Assembly: GCF_900637025.1 (NCBI RefSeq)
Contig: NZ_LR134336.1
Span: 202,001 to 266,000, forward strand
Length of the DNA: 64,000 nt
Origin: Streptococcus oralis ATCC 35037
GTDB lineage: Bacteria; Bacillota; Bacilli; Lactobacillales; Streptococcaceae
Direction: 5' to 3'
The position numbers were made by a program, and so were the translations under genes. Below, piece by piece: positions 44,554-53,963 of the stretch. Position 1 is the first letter of the stretch. Each line of letters opens with the position of its first letter. The notes beneath the pieces are model-generated. The model was not told the DNA's origin and made no database searches. It saw nothing but the letters and a program-made list of their open reading frames with translations.

Positions 44554-45057
44554 ATGACAAATCACATTGTATTATTTGAACCTCAGATTCCACAAAATAC
44601 AGGTAACATTGCGCGTACTTGCGCTGCGACCAATTCTCCCCTCCACATCATCAAACCGATGGGATTTCCGATTGATGATCGGAAGATGAAGCGGGCTGGT
44701 TTGGACTACTGGGATAAGCTTGAGATTTATTTTTATGACAGTTTGGAAGATTTCATGTCTCAGATGAAGGGTAAACTCTATCTGATTTCGAAATTTGCGG
44801 AAAAGGTTTATTCTGAGGCGAATTTGGCAAGTAGCGAAGACCATTATTTTCTCTTTGGACGTGAAGACAAGGGCTTGCCTGAGGACTTTATGCGAGAACA
44901 TCCTGAGAAAGCCCTCCGTATTCCTATGAATGATGAACATGTCCGCAGTCTCAATGTTTCCAATACCGTCTGCATGATCGTCTACGAAGCACTCCGTCAG
45001 CAAAATTTTGCAGGTCTTGAGCTTGTTCACACCTATGAAGCAGATAAATTGAAATAA
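44554..45057 (+). CDS. trmL: tRNA (cytidine(34)-2'-O)-methyltransferase TrmL
   Basis: TrmL methylates the wobble base of leucine tRNAs. The 167-residue SPOUT enzyme has [20 protein letters not shown] (motif 1), [13 protein letters not shown] (motif 2) and [19 protein letters not shown] (motif 3) and lacks the extra N-terminal domain of TrmH relatives, as expected for TrmL. ATG 44554 follows AAGGAAG. An in-frame upstream start would lie in the terminator. It is preceded by the structured RNA and followed by a terminator. Confidence 0.94.
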   Translation: MTNHIVLFEPQIPQNTGNIARTCAATNSPLHIIKPMGFPIDDRKMKRAGLDYWDKLEIYFYDSLEDFMSQMKGKLYLISKFAEKVYSEANLASSEDHYFLFGREDKGLPEDFMREHPEKALRIPMNDEHVRSLNVSNTVCMIVYEALRQQNFAGLELVHTYEADKLK

Positions 45058-45060
45058 TCA

Positions 45061-45089
45061 AAATGCTTGCACTTGCAAGCGTTTTTTGT
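45061..45089 (+). terminator. trmL terminator
   Basis: AATGCTTGC and GCAAGCGTT pair around ACTT, then T6. Confidence 0.9.
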
Positions 45090-45100
45090 TATGATAAAGG

Positions 45101-45312
45101 GGTCTTCAGGGCTGGGTGTAATTCCCGACCGGCGGTGACTTTAACTAGCTATTTTGGCTTACTCTTCGTTGTCTTGTCTCGATATACTTTAAGTATTATC
45201 TTCGACTGCGACGCCTAGATTAATCCAAAATATCTTAGTTAAAGAAGTCCGCGAGCGCAAGCTGATGTGGTGCGATTCCACAACCGACAGTATAGTCTGG
45301 ATGGGAGAAGAC
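45101..45312 (+). promoter_or_regulatory. FMN (RFN) riboswitch with a ~100-base extended arm
   Basis: Conserved RFN blocks are all present: TTCAGGGCTGGGTG, AATTCCCGACCGGCGGTGA, AGTCCGCGAGCG, TGGTGCGATTCCACAACCGAC and AGTATAGTCTGGATGGGAGAAG. The closing stem is GTCTTC (45102-45107) with GAAGAC (45307-45312). Between GGCGGTGA and AGTCCGC lies a very long variable arm that folds back on itself. It controls ribU. When FMN binds, expression should fall (family knowledge). Confidence 0.96.
45140..45243 (+). repeat. Imperfect inverted repeat forming the enlarged riboswitch arm
   Basis: TTTAACTAGCTATTTTGG at the left end is complementary to CCAAAATATCTTAGTTAAA at the right end with two small interruptions. 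The centre holds the palindrome ATACTTTAAGTAT and GTCTTGTC/GACTGCGAC, giving a near-continuous hairpin. The element resembles a MITE-like insertion, but no second copy was found in the window. Confidence 0.6.
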
Positions 45313-45422
45313 GAAAGAATGGCTTTGTCTGTTCTGATGAGTTTATAGATGAATTGCAACCGCTTGCTCAAAAGAGTGAGAGGGAACTTTTGGGATATAA
45401 AAAGTGAGAATAGATAGAGGGA

Positions 45423-45462
45423 TCCTTTCCAACTTCTTCTGATTTTATAGAAAATTGGAGGA
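45423..45462 (+). promoter_or_regulatory. Hairpin that can mask the ribU ribosome-binding site
   Basis: TCC-TT-TCCAA (45423-45432) is complementary, with a TT bulge, to TTGGAGGA (45455-45462), which contains the Shine-Dalgarno of ribU. No clear intrinsic terminator lies in the expression platform, so translational control is likely. Confidence 0.55.
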
Positions 45463-45469
45463 ACCTGTT

Positions 45470-46033
45470 ATGACAAACACACGTCGAATTTCGACCATTG
45501 CGATTTTATCAGCCATTTCATTTGTGCTGATGTACTTTGACTTTCCGCTCTTGCCAGCGGCGACCTTCCTCAAGATCGAGTTTAGTATCTTGCCAGTCCT
45601 TGTGGGCTTGGTGGTCATGGACTTGCCTGCTGCTCTCGGGATTCTCTTGTTGCGATCACTCTTGAAGTTGCTTCTCAATAGCCAGGGAGTGAATACTTAC
45701 ATTGGCTTGCCAATGAATATCGTAGCCTTGGGAGTTTTTGTTATCGCTTTTGGTTTGATTTGGAAAAAGGAACGTAGCACCCTTCGTTTCCTACTAGCAT
45801 CTCTAGCGGGAACTGTCGGATTGACTGCGGCTATGTTGGTGCTCAACTATGTCTATGCTGTTCCTTTGTACGCGAAGTTTGCCAACTTTGATATTGGAAA
45901 AATTTTGGGACTTTCCAACTACCTAATGACTATGGTATTACCTTTTAACTTGATTGAGGGTGTAATCTTTGCCGTTTCATTCTGGTTGTTATACGTCCTC
46001 TTGAAACCAACCTTAAAACATTATGAAAGATAA
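45470..46033 (+). CDS. ribU: Riboflavin ECF transporter S component RibU
   Basis: A 187-residue membrane protein with about six helices, the substrate-binding subunit of an energy-coupling-factor transporter. FLKIEFSILPVLVGLVVMD matches the RibU signature. It uses shared EcfAAT units encoded elsewhere. ATG 45470 follows GGAGGA, which a leader hairpin can hide. The FMN riboswitch upstream supports riboflavin as substrate. It overlaps the PAP2 gene by 11 bases. Confidence 0.95.
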   Translation: MTNTRRISTIAILSAISFVLMYFDFPLLPAATFLKIEFSILPVLVGLVVMDLPAALGILLLRSLLKLLLNSQGVNTYIGLPMNIVALGVFVIAFGLIWKKERSTLRFLLASLAGTVGLTAAMLVLNYVYAVPLYAKFANFDIGKILGLSNYLMTMVLPFNLIEGVIFAVSFWLLYVLLKPTLKHYER

Positions 46034-46673
46034 GCAAACATTTTTAATGAAGGGCAGTTTTGCCCTTTTACTTTTCGTCCTTCTTGGCTATATGGTTAAG
46101 TTCTATCCTGAAACGCTGGTCGGTTTTGATCAACCGATTCAGACTGCTATTCGTGGGGACTTGCCAGATTATTTGACAGTTCTATTCCGTGCGCTTACGC
46201 ATTTGATTGATATCCCAGTGATTATCACCTGGGTTGCCATCGCAGCCTTTATCTTTTATCGTAAGCAGTGGAAGATAGAAAGCTACTTCATGGCGGGTAA
46301 TCTAGCCTTAGCCGGTCTTTTAATCGTGACCTTTAAAAATATCTACCAGCGCCCACGGCCAGCTATTTTACACTTGGTAGAGGAGAAGGGATTTTCTTTT
46401 CCAAGTGGCCATTCTCTGGCAGTGACGCTGATGGTAGGGACCTTGATTGTCATTCTCAGTCAACGAATTAAAGATCCGGTTTGGAGAAAAATTGCGCAAA
46501 TCGTCCTTGGCTTCTACCTAGTCAGTGTGCTGCTATCTCGGGTCTATCTGGGAGTTCACTACCCATCAGATGTTCTTGCCAGTTTCTGTGTGGGCTTGGG
46601 AGTCTTATTTATCGAATTTCCTTTCTATGACAAGCTTCGCTTCCAATGGCGATTTAAAGGCAAGCAGAAGTGA
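46023..46673 (+). CDS. PAP2-family membrane phosphatase
   Basis: A 216-residue protein with about six membrane segments and the three PAP2 motifs: KNIYQRPRP, PSGHS and SRVYLGVHYPSDV. Family members dephosphorylate lipid pyrophosphates such as undecaprenyl pyrophosphate, or phosphatidylglycerol phosphate. It overlaps ribU and therefore falls under the same FMN riboswitch, so a role in stripping phosphate from external FMN before RibU uptake is a plausible alternative (inference). Confidence 0.9.
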   Translation: MKDKQTFLMKGSFALLLFVLLGYMVKFYPETLVGFDQPIQTAIRGDLPDYLTVLFRALTHLIDIPVIITWVAIAAFIFYRKQWKIESYFMAGNLALAGLLIVTFKNIYQRPRPAILHLVEEKGFSFPSGHSLAVTLMVGTLIVILSQRIKDPVWRKIAQIVLGFYLVSVLLSRVYLGVHYPSDVLASFCVGLGVLFIEFPFYDKLRFQWRFKGKQK

Positions 46674-46681
46674 GATAGGTC

Positions 46682-46710
46682 TTGCAAGAATGGTAAAAAT
46701 CTGATAAACT
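46682..46710 (+). promoter_or_regulatory. pheS promoter
   Basis: TTGCAA, 17 bases, TAAACT, ahead of the T-box leader. Confidence 0.65.
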
Positions 46711-46716
46711 AAGTAG

Positions 46717-46904
46717 TAATTGAATAGGAATCCGCAAGACTAGTAACTCAAGGAAAGTATATCAGGGAGGAGAGCCGTGACTGCAAGCTCTCTATATGAA
46801 AGCTGGGTGAATTCACTTGCGCATGGATTTAGAAATGAAGGTCTGACTTGTCAGATGAAAACGGATGGTACCGCGTGTCAACGCTCCGAGTGGAGTTTTT
46901 GGCA
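46717..46904 (+). promoter_or_regulatory. T-box leader controlling pheS (Phe specifier)
   Basis: Stem I closes with GAATCCGCAAG (46729-46739) and CTTGCGCATGGATT (46816-46829). The specifier TTC (46812-46814) in GTGAATTCAC reads phenylalanine. The T-box core GGATGGTACCGCG starts at 46863. A terminator (CTCC-GAGT-GGAG, then T5) spans 46884-46900. Uncharged tRNA-Phe should favour readthrough. Confidence 0.93.
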
Positions 46905-46945
46905 TGTGGTTTTCTTTTTATCTACGAGGGACTGATGGAGGAATT

Positions 46946-47992
46946 ATGTCAACTATTGAAGAACAATTAAAAGCGCTTCGCGAAGAAACGCTGGCTAGCT
47001 TGAAGCAGATTACTGCTGAAAATGAAAAAGAGATGCAGGACTTGCGTGTCTCTGTCCTTGGTAAAAAAGGGTCGCTTACTGAAATCCTCAAAGGGATGAA
47101 AGATGTCTCTGCTGATATGCGTCCAATCATCGGGAAACACGTCAATGAAGCGCGTGATGTCTTGACAGCTGCTTTTGAAGAAACAGCTAAGCTCTTGGAA
47201 GAAAAGAAAGTAGAAGCTCAACTAGCAAGTGAGAGCATCGATGTGACACTTCCAGGTCGCCCAGTTGCGACTGGTCACCGTCACGTTTTGACACAAACCA
47301 GTGAAGAAATCGAAGATATTTTCATTGGGATGGGTTACCAAGTCGTGGATGGTTTTGAAGTGGAGCAAGACTACTACAACTTCGAGCGTATGAACCTTCC
47401 AAAAGATCACCCAGCTCGCGATATGCAGGATACTTTCTACATCACAGAAGAAATCTTGCTTCGTACTCACACGTCTCCAGTTCAGGCGCGTGCGATGGAT
47501 GCTCATGATTTTTCAAAAGGTCCTTTGAAAATGATCTCACCAGGGCGTGTGTTCCGTCGTGACACGGACGATGCGACCCACAGTCACCAATTCCACCAAA
47601 TCGAAGGCTTGGTTGTTGGGAAAAACATCTCTATGGCAGATCTTCAAGGAACCCTTCAGTTGATTGTGCAAAAAATGTTTGGTGAAGAGCGCCAAATTCG
47701 TTTGCGTCCATCGTATTTCCCATTCACAGAGCCATCTGTTGAAGTGGATGTTTCTTGCTTCAAGTGTGGTGGAGAAGGCTGTAACGTATGTAAGAAAACA
47801 GGTTGGATTGAGATTATGGGTGCCGGTATGGTTCACCCACGTGTCCTTGAAATGAGTGGAATCGATGCGACTGTTTACTCTGGCTTTGCCTTTGGTCTTG
47901 GACAAGAGCGTGTCGCTATGCTCCGTTACGGAATCAACGATATCCGCGGATTCTATCAAGGAGATGTCCGCTTCTCAGAACAGTTTAAATAA
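46946..47992 (+). CDS. pheS: Phenylalanyl-tRNA synthetase alpha subunit
   Basis: PheS is the catalytic subunit of the alpha2-beta2 PheRS. The 348-residue protein has an N-terminal coiled coil (~residues 1-85), then class II motifs: [47 protein letters not shown] (split here by positions, motif 2) and [17 protein letters not shown] (motif 3). ATG 46946 follows ATGGAGGAATT. A longer frame begins in the T-box and is not used. It is regulated by the Phe T-box leader. Confidence 0.97.
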   Translation: MSTIEEQLKALREETLASLKQITAENEKEMQDLRVSVLGKKGSLTEILKGMKDVSADMRPIIGKHVNEARDVLTAAFEETAKLLEEKKVEAQLASESIDVTLPGRPVATGHRHVLTQTSEEIEDIFIGMGYQVVDGFEVEQDYYNFERMNLPKDHPARDMQDTFYITEEILLRTHTSPVQARAMDAHDFSKGPLKMISPGRVFRRDTDDATHSHQFHQIEGLVVGKNISMADLQGTLQLIVQKMFGEERQIRLRPSYFPFTEPSVEVDVSCFKCGGEGCNVCKKTGWIEIMGAGMVHPRVLEMSGIDATVYSGFAFGLGQERVAMLRYGINDIRGFYQGDVRFSEQFK

Positions 47993-48008
47993 GATTGAAA
48001 CCTAAAAC

Positions 48009-48061
48009 ACAGTCCTATACAGTCCTAGTTATTTTCTCTTGATGAGAATGGTGAGGACTGA
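48009..48061 (+). repeat. Duplicated AGTCCTA with inverted partner between pheS and pheT
   Basis: CAGTCCTA occurs twice (from 48009 and 48020). GAGGACTG at 48053-48060 can pair with either copy, and TTCTC/GAGAA lies inside. The element sits in the 129-base gap and may attenuate or process the pheST mRNA. Confidence 0.45.
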
Positions 48062-48121
48062 CTCGAAGAAAAAGAAAGGAATTGAAAAGGTCTTATTCGG
48101 TGAGATCTTACAATCAGAATT

Positions 48122-50527
48122 ATGCTTGTATCTTATAAATGGTTAAAAGAATTGGTGGACATTGATGTGCCATCACAAGAGTTGGCTGAAAAAATGTCAA
48201 CTACAGGGATTGAGGTCGAAGGTGTGGAATCACCGGCTGCTGGTCTCTCAAAAATTGTCGTCGGTGAGGTTTTGTCTTGCGAAGATGTGCCAGAAACACA
48301 CTTGCATGTCTGTCAGGTTAACGTTGGCGAAGAAGAAGCCCGTCAGATCGTTTGTGGTGCCCCAAATGTGCGTACTGGTATCAAGGTCATGGTAGCTCTT
48401 CCAGGAGCTCGTATCGCGGACAATTACAAGATTAAAAAAGGGAAAATCCGTGGTTTAGAGTCACTTGGAATGATCTGTTCGCTTGGTGAATTAGGTATTT
48501 CTGACTCGGTTGTACCGAAGGAATTCGCAGATGGTATTCAAATCTTGCCTCAAGATGCAGTACCAGGTGAGGAAGTCTTCTCATATCTAGACTTGAATGA
48601 TGAAATCATCGAACTTTCTATCACACCAAACCGTGCAGACGCTCTATCTATGCGTGGGGTGGCTCATGAAGTGGCAGCCATCTATGACAAGGCAGTCAAC
48701 TTTAAAGAATTCAGTTTAACAGAAACAAATGAAGCTGCAGCAGACGCCCTTTCTGTAGGCATTGAGACAGACAAGGCGCCTTACTATGCCGCTCGTATCT
48801 TGGACAATGTGACCATCGCACCAAGTCCACAATGGTTGCAAAACCTCCTCATGAATGAAGGCATCCGTCCGATCAATAACGTAGTTGACGTAACCAACTA
48901 CATCCTGCTTTACTTTGGTCAACCGATGCATGCCTTTGACTTGGATACCTTTGAAGGGACTGACATCCGTGTGCGTGAAGCGCGTGCTGGTGAAAAATTT
49001 GTGACCTTGGATGGTGAAGAGCGTGACTTGGAAACAAATGACTTAGTCATCACTGTCGCAGACAAGCCAGTAGCCCTTGCAGGTGTTATGGGTGGTCAAG
49101 CAACAGAAATCTCTGAAAATTCTAGTCGTGTTGTCCTTGAAGCGGCTGTTTTCAATGGTAAATCCATCCGCAAGACTAGCGGACGCCTCAACCTTCGTTC
49201 GGAATCATCTTCTCGCTTTGAAAAAGGGATTAACGTGGCAACTGTTAACGAAGCCCTTGATGCGGCGGCTAGCATGATTGCAGAACTTGCAGGTGCTACG
49301 GTGCGTAAGGGCATCGTTTCAGCAGGCCAGCTTGATACTTCTGATGTGGAAGTTTCTTCAACCCTTGCAGACGTTAACCGCGTCCTTGGTACGGAGCTTT
49401 CATATGCTGATGTGGAAGATGTCTTCCGTCGTCTTGGCTTTGGACTTTCTGGAAATGAGGAAGCCTTCATTGTCAGCGTCCCACGTCGTCGTTGGGATAT
49501 CACTATCGAAGCTGACCTCTTTGAAGAAATTGCCCGTATCTATGGTTATGATCGCTTGCCAACCAGTCTTCCAAAAGATGACGGTACAGCTGGTGAATTG
49601 ACTGCGACACAAAAATTGCGTCGCCAAGTTCGTACTATCGCTGAAGGAGCAGGTTTGACAGAGATCATCACCTACGCTCTGACAACTCCTGAAAAAGCAG
49701 TTGAGTTCACAGCTCAACCAAGTAACCTTACAGAACTCATGTGGCCAATGACAGTGGACCGTTCTGTCCTCCGTCAAAATATGGTCTCAGGTATCCTTGA
49801 TACCGTTGCCTACAACGTGGCTCGTAAGAACAAAAACTTGGCTCTTTACGAGATTGGAAAAGTCTTTGAACAAACAGGCAATCCAAAAGAAGATCTACCA
49901 AATGAGATCAATAGTTTTGCCTTTGCCTTGACAGGCTTGGTTGCAGAAAAAGATTTCCAAACGGCAGCAGTTCCAGTTGATTTCTTCTATGCTAAGGGAA
50001 TCTTAGAAGCGCTCTTTACTCGCTTGGGACTTGCAGTGACCTATACAGCAACAGCTGAGATTGCAAGTCTCCACCCAGGACGTACAGCCGTGATTTCACT
50101 CGGCGACCAAGTTCTTGGTTTCCTTGGCCAAGTGCATCCAGTCACTGCCAAGGCTTACGATATCCCAGAAACGTATGTAGCGGAGCTCAACCTTTCCGCC
50201 ATCGAAGCAGCGCTTCAGCCAGCTGCTCCATTTGTGGAAATCACAAAATTCCCAGCAGTCAGTCGTGACGTGGCTCTACTCCTCAAGGCAGAAGTCACTC
50301 ATCAAGAAGTTGTAGATGCTATCCAAGCTGCAGGCGTGAAACGTTTGACTGATATCAAACTCTTTGACGTCTTCTCAGGCGAAAAACTGGGAGTTGGCAT
50401 GAAGTCAATGGCCTATAGCTTGACTTTCCAAAATCCAGAAGATAGCTTAACGGACGAAGAAGTAGCACGTTACATGGAAAAAATCCAAACTTCTCTCGAA
50501 GAAAAAGTTCATGCAGAAGTGCGTTAA
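48122..50527 (+). CDS. pheT: Phenylalanyl-tRNA synthetase beta subunit
   Basis: An 801-residue protein of the long bacterial type: tRNA-binding EMAP-like domain (residues ~40-150, [23 protein letters not shown] region), B3/B4 editing domain ([22 protein letters not shown]), B5 domain ([25 protein letters not shown] region) and C-terminal ferredoxin-fold anticodon-binding domain ([12 protein letters not shown]). No clear ribosome-binding site precedes the ATG. The pheS-pheT gap is 129 bases, longer than in the usual tight pair. Confidence 0.96.
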   Translation: MLVSYKWLKELVDIDVPSQELAEKMSTTGIEVEGVESPAAGLSKIVVGEVLSCEDVPETHLHVCQVNVGEEEARQIVCGAPNVRTGIKVMVALPGARIADNYKIKKGKIRGLESLGMICSLGELGISDSVVPKEFADGIQILPQDAVPGEEVFSYLDLNDEIIELSITPNRADALSMRGVAHEVAAIYDKAVNFKEFSLTETNEAAADALSVGIETDKAPYYAARILDNVTIAPSPQWLQNLLMNEGIRPINNVVDVTNYILLYFGQPMHAFDLDTFEGTDIRVREARAGEKFVTLDGEERDLETNDLVITVADKPVALAGVMGGQATEISENSSRVVLEAAVFNGKSIRKTSGRLNLRSESSSRFEKGINVATVNEALDAAASMIAELAGATVRKGIVSAGQLDTSDVEVSSTLADVNRVLGTELSYADVEDVFRRLGFGLSGNEEAFIVSVPRRRWDITIEADLFEEIARIYGYDRLPTSLPKDDGTAGELTATQKLRRQVRTIAEGAGLTEIITYALTTPEKAVEFTAQPSNLTELMWPMTVDRSVLRQNMVSGILDTVAYNVARKNKNLALYEIGKVFEQTGNPKEDLPNEINSFAFALTGLVAEKDFQTAAVPVDFFYAKGILEALFTRLGLAVTYTATAEIASLHPGRTAVISLGDQVLGFLGQVHPVTAKAYDIPETYVAELNLSAIEAALQPAAPFVEITKFPAVSRDVALLLKAEVTHQEVVDAIQAAGVKRLTDIKLFDVFSGEKLGVGMKSMAYSLTFQNPEDSLTDEEVARYMEKIQTSLEEKVHAEVR

Positions 50528-50533
50528 ATTTTC

Positions 50534-50558
50534 AATCCATCCTTCGGGGTGGGTTTTT
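50534..50558 (+). terminator. pheT terminator
   Basis: AATCCATCC and GGGTGGGTT pair around TTCG, followed by T5. Confidence 0.85.
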
Positions 50559-50662
50559 AAATTCTTAAAATGCTAGTTCAGGAATAAAAAGCGACAGTTG
50601 AGGAAAAAGTCCTCCCAGAAAGTCTTTAATGAGTTATACTAAAGCTATCACTGGAGCGCTTA

Positions 50663-50688
50663 AAAAACCTTAAATTTGGCAGGTTTTT
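50663..50688. other. Hairpin in the pheT to ABC gap
   Basis: AAAAACCT and AGGTTTTT pair around a ten-base loop. It is terminator-like but no gene is seen ahead of it. The rest of the 250-base gap holds only the promoter at 50724. Confidence 0.4.
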
Positions 50689-50723
50689 ACTATAAAAATC
50701 TCGATAAAAATGGATACAAATGA

Positions 50724-50752
50724 TTGTAAAGGCTATCAAAAAGGAGTATAAT
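50724..50752 (+). promoter_or_regulatory. Promoter of the ABC-2 exporter genes
   Basis: TTGTAA, 17 bases, TATAAT. Confidence 0.7.
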
Positions 50753-50779
50753 AAGTGCAACATATCTCGGAGGTGGAAA

Positions 50780-51673
50780 ATGTTAGAAGTAAGAAATCTA
50801 GAGAAAAGTTTCGGTCCCAAGCAAGTCTTGTTTGGTGTCGATTTTCAGGCAAGTCCAGGAAGGATTCTGGGCTTGGTCGGGAAGAATGGTGCTGGGAAAA
50901 CAACGATTTTCCACAGTATGTTGAAATTTTTAGAGTATCAAGGAGTGATCAGTCTGGATGGGCAGGAGATTCGTCAGGAAACCTACGCTCGGATTGGTTA
51001 TCTGCCTGAGGAACGCAGCCTCATGCCCAAGTTGACAGTCCTTGAACAAGTTCGTTACTTGGCGACTCTAAAGGGCATGGATGCTAAGGAAGTCAAGGAA
51101 AAACTCCCTCAATGGATGGAGAAATTGGAAGTGAAGGGCAAATTGACCGACAAAATCAAGAGCCTCTCCAAAGGGAATCAACAGAAAATTCAGCTGATTA
51201 TCACCCTAATCCATGAGCCAGACTTGATTATCTTGGATGAGCCTTTTAGTGGTTTGGATCCAGTCAATACCGAGTTGCTCAAACAAGTCATCTTGAAAGA
51301 GAAAGAGCGTGGTGCAATCATTATCTTTTCTGACCATGTTATGACCAACGTTGAGGAACTTTGCGATGATATCCTGATGATTCGAGATGGGCGTGTGGTC
51401 TTGCATGGACCAGTTCAGGATGTCCGTAATCAATATGGGAAAACACGTCTCTTTGTTTCAAGTGAACGAAGTAAGGAAGAATTGGAAAATCTTCCTCATG
51501 TCAAACAGGTGAGCTTGACCAAGCAAGGCAGTTGGAAATTGATCCTAGATGATGAGAGCGCTGGAAGAGAACTCTTCCCAATCCTCACTCAAGGTCAATA
51601 CATCGCGACCTTTGACCAACAAGCTCCAACAATCGATGAAATCTTTAAACTAGAATCAGGGGTGGAAGTATGA
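50780..51673 (+). CDS. ABC transporter ATPase, NatA-like
   Basis: A 297-residue ATPase: Walker A VGKNGAGKTT, signature LSKGNQQK, Walker B LIILDEPFSGLDP and switch His in IIFSDHVMTNVEEL, plus a ~70-residue C-terminal extension typical of DrrA/NatA-type exporters. ATG 50780 follows GGAGGTGG. The TATAAT at 50747 lies ahead. It overlaps the permease by four bases (ATGA). It probably exports a drug, ion or peptide; the substrate is not predictable. Confidence 0.93.
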   Translation: MLEVRNLEKSFGPKQVLFGVDFQASPGRILGLVGKNGAGKTTIFHSMLKFLEYQGVISLDGQEIRQETYARIGYLPEERSLMPKLTVLEQVRYLATLKGMDAKEVKEKLPQWMEKLEVKGKLTDKIKSLSKGNQQKIQLIITLIHEPDLIILDEPFSGLDPVNTELLKQVILKEKERGAIIIFSDHVMTNVEELCDDILMIRDGRVVLHGPVQDVRNQYGKTRLFVSSERSKEELENLPHVKQVSLTKQGSWKLILDDESAGRELFPILTQGQYIATFDQQAPTIDEIFKLESGVEV

Positions 51674-52869
51674 GAAATATGTGGGTTGTAATGAAGGAAA
51701 CCTATCTTCGACATGTCAAGTCGTGGAGTTTCTTCTTTATGGTGATTTCGCCGTTCCTCTTTTTAGCCTTATCTGTAGGAATCGGCTTTCTCCAAGGGTC
51801 TTCTATGGCCAAGAATAGCAAGATAGCAGTAGTAACAACTGTGCCATCTGTGGAAGAAGGGCTCAAGGGTACCAATGGTATCAACTTTGATTATAAGGAT
51901 GAAGCCAGTGCCCAGGCTGCTATCAAGGATGAGAAAATCAAGGGTTACCTAACCATTGACCAAGAGGACAGCGTCCTCAAGGCCGTCTATCATGGTGAAA
52001 CTTCTCTTGAAACAGGCATCAAACTAGCAGTAACCAATAAGCTAAACGAACTGCAATACCAACTCAATCGTTCGTCAGCTAATTTGTCTCAAGAACAGGA
52101 AAAACGTCTGAGTCAAACCGTTGATTTTACTGAGAAAATTGATGAATCTAAGGAAAACAAAAAAATTGTTCAAACCATTGCGGCCGCAGGGCTTGGTTTC
52201 TTCCTTTATATGATTTTGATTACCTATGCTAGTGTCACTGCTCAGGAAGTGGCTAGCGAGAAAGGAACCAAAATCATGGAGGTGGTCTTCTCTAGTATCC
52301 GAGCAAGTCATTATTTCTACGCTCGCATGCTGGCTCTACTTCTTGTGATTTTGACTCATATTGGCATTTACGTCGTGGGTGGACTTGCTGCCATTCTGCT
52401 CTTTAAAGACATCCCTATCTTGGCACAATCTGGGATTTTAAATCATCTAGGAGAGGCCTTCTCGCTCAATACCTTATTGTTTGTCTTGGTTAGCCTCTTT
52501 ATGTACGTTGTTTTAGCAGCCTTTCTAGGCTCTATGGTTTCTCGCCCTGAGGATTCAGGAAAGGCCTTGTCGCCATTGATGATCTTGATTATAGCAGGAT
52601 TTGTCGGTGTGACCTCTCTAGGTGCTGCTGGGGACAATTTAGTTCTGAAAATTGGCTCCTATATTCCTTTCATCTCGACCTTCTTTATGCCATTTAGAGC
52701 TATAAATGGGTATGCAAGTGGTCTAGAAGCTTGGATTTCGCTTGCCATAACGGTTGTTTTTGCAGTCACTGCAACAGCCTTTATCGGACGCATGTATGCT
52801 AGTCTAGTCCTTCAAACAGATGATTTGGGAATCTGGAAAACCTTTAAACGTGCCTTAGCTTATAAATAG
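51670..52869 (+). CDS. ABC-2 type transporter permease, NatB-like
   Basis: A 399-residue ABC-2 permease: one N-terminal membrane segment, a ~140-residue extracellular domain (residues ~45-170) and five more segments in the C-terminal half (YMILITYASVTAQEVASEKG and LMILIIAGFVGVTSLGA). The topology and length match NatB/YhaP-type exporters. It is translationally coupled to the ATPase gene. A terminator follows at once, so the pair is a two-gene operon. Confidence 0.92.
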   Translation: MRNMWVVMKETYLRHVKSWSFFFMVISPFLFLALSVGIGFLQGSSMAKNSKIAVVTTVPSVEEGLKGTNGINFDYKDEASAQAAIKDEKIKGYLTIDQEDSVLKAVYHGETSLETGIKLAVTNKLNELQYQLNRSSANLSQEQEKRLSQTVDFTEKIDESKENKKIVQTIAAAGLGFFLYMILITYASVTAQEVASEKGTKIMEVVFSSIRASHYFYARMLALLLVILTHIGIYVVGGLAAILLFKDIPILAQSGILNHLGEAFSLNTLLFVLVSLFMYVVLAAFLGSMVSRPEDSGKALSPLMILIIAGFVGVTSLGAAGDNLVLKIGSYIPFISTFFMPFRAINGYASGLEAWISLAITVVFAVTATAFIGRMYASLVLQTDDLGIWKTFKRALAYK

Positions 52870-52873
52870 GAGA

Positions 52874-52896
52874 GCCTCGCAAAAGCGAGGTTTTTC
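52874..52896 (+). terminator. Terminator of the ABC-2 exporter operon
   Basis: CCTCGC and GCGAGG pair around AAAA, followed by T5. Confidence 0.92.
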
Positions 52897-52940
52897 TAGA
52901 TGTTAAACACTGAAATCGGCAAAAATATTTTTCATATCTA

Positions 52941-52970
52941 TTGACTTTTAGTAGTGAAATTTGGTATGAT
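52941..52970 (+). promoter_or_regulatory. rplM-rpsI promoter
   Basis: TTGACT, 18 bases and TATGAT preceded by TGG (extended -10). Confidence 0.75.
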
Positions 52971-52975
52971 AGTAG

Positions 52976-53050
52976 ACGGTATTGTTTACCCCATTTGTAA
53001 GGCCCCGGAACCTTTCAAATACCCCGCGGACCGGAACATCCGCCCTGTAA
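52976..53050 (+). promoter_or_regulatory. L13 leader (ribosomal protein autoregulatory element)
   Basis: The GC-rich leader between promoter and rplM pairs GTTTAC with GTAAAC at its ends. Internal CCCCGG/CCGG and GCGGA/TCCGC stems follow. This matches the L13 leader known from Bacillales and Lactobacillales, thought to bind L13 and repress the operon. Confidence 0.8.
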
Positions 53051-53079
53051 ACAAAAACGATATTCATATAGGAGAAATC

Positions 53080-53526
53080 ATGAACAAAACTACATTCATG
53101 GCTAAACCAGGCCAAGTAGAACGCAAATGGTACGTTGTTGACGCAACTGATGTACCTCTTGGACGCCTTTCAGCAGTTGTTGCTAGCGTACTTCGCGGAA
53201 AAAACAAACCAACATTCACACCACACACTGATACAGGTGACTTCGTAATCGTTATCAATGCTGAAAAAGTTAAATTGACTGGTAAAAAAGCAACTGATAA
53301 GATCTACTACACTCACTCAAACCACCCAGGTGGATTGAAACAAATCTCTGCTGGTGAACTTCGTTCTAAAAATGCAGTACGTTTGATCGAAAAATCAGTT
53401 AAAGGTATGCTTCCACACAATACTCTTGGCCGCGCTCAAGGTATGAAATTGAAAGTATTCATTGGAGCTGAGCACACTCACGCTGCACAACAACCAGAAG
53501 TTCTTGATATTTCAGGACTTATCTAA
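53080..53526 (+). CDS. rplM: 50S ribosomal protein L13
   Basis: A 148-residue large-subunit protein with typical motifs: [39 protein letters not shown] and [14 protein letters not shown]. The start ATG 53080 follows GGAG. A longer frame runs through the L13 leader and is not translated. It is co-transcribed with rpsI (18-base gap). Confidence 0.98.
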   Translation: MNKTTFMAKPGQVERKWYVVDATDVPLGRLSAVVASVLRGKNKPTFTPHTDTGDFVIVINAEKVKLTGKKATDKIYYTHSNHPGGLKQISAGELRSKNAVRLIEKSVKGMLPHNTLGRAQGMKLKVFIGAEHTHAAQQPEVLDISGLI

Positions 53527-53544
53527 GGAAAGGAACAATAAAGT

Positions 53545-53937
53545 ATGTCACAAGCACAATATGCAGGTACTGGACGTCGTAAAAACGCTGTTGCACGCGT
53601 TCGCCTTGTTCCAGGAACTGGTAAAATCACTGTTAACAAAAAAGATGTTGAAGAGTACATCCCACACGCTGACCTTCGTCTTGTTATCAACCAACCATTC
53701 GCAGTTACTTCAACTGTAGGTTCATACGACGTTTTCGTTAACGTTGTAGGTGGTGGATACGCTGGTCAATCAGGAGCTATCCGTCACGGTATCGCTCGTG
53801 CCCTTCTTCAAGTAGACCCAGACTTCCGCGATTCATTGAAACGCGCAGGACTTCTTACACGTGACTCACGTAAAGTTGAGCGTAAGAAGCCAGGTCTTAA
53901 GAAAGCTCGTAAAGCATCACAATTCTCAAAACGTTAA
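53545..53937 (+). CDS. rpsI: 30S ribosomal protein S9
   Basis: A 130-residue protein ending in the basic tail [11 protein letters not shown] that reaches the P-site t[20 protein letters not shown] at the N terminus and [20 protein letters not shown] are family motifs. It is coupled to rplM in the conserved rplM-rpsI operon. AAGGAAAGG precedes the start. Confidence 0.98.
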   Translation: MSQAQYAGTGRRKNAVARVRLVPGTGKITVNKKDVEEYIPHADLRLVINQPFAVTSTVGSYDVFVNVVGGGYAGQSGAIRHGIARALLQVDPDFRDSLKRAGLLTRDSRKVERKKPGLKKARKASQFSKR

Positions 53938-53963
53938 TCAATACGATACTATCAACGTTTCGA

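Noticed and set aside
45140..45243. BOX or RUP repeat in the FMN leader
   Set aside because: It lacks the sequences I associate with BOX or RUP elements, so I describe it only as a MITE-like hairpin.
46865..46945. N-terminal extension of PheS
   Set aside because: It is the T-box and terminator read as protein; the true ATG has ATGGAGG ahead of it.
50570..50690. CiaR-type small RNA ahead of the ABC-2 genes
   Set aside because: A hairpin is present but there is no TTTAAG direct repeat and no convincing promoter at the right distance.
52954..53079. N-terminal extension of L13
   Set aside because: It is the untranslated L13 leader; ATG 53080 gives the normal L13 N terminus.
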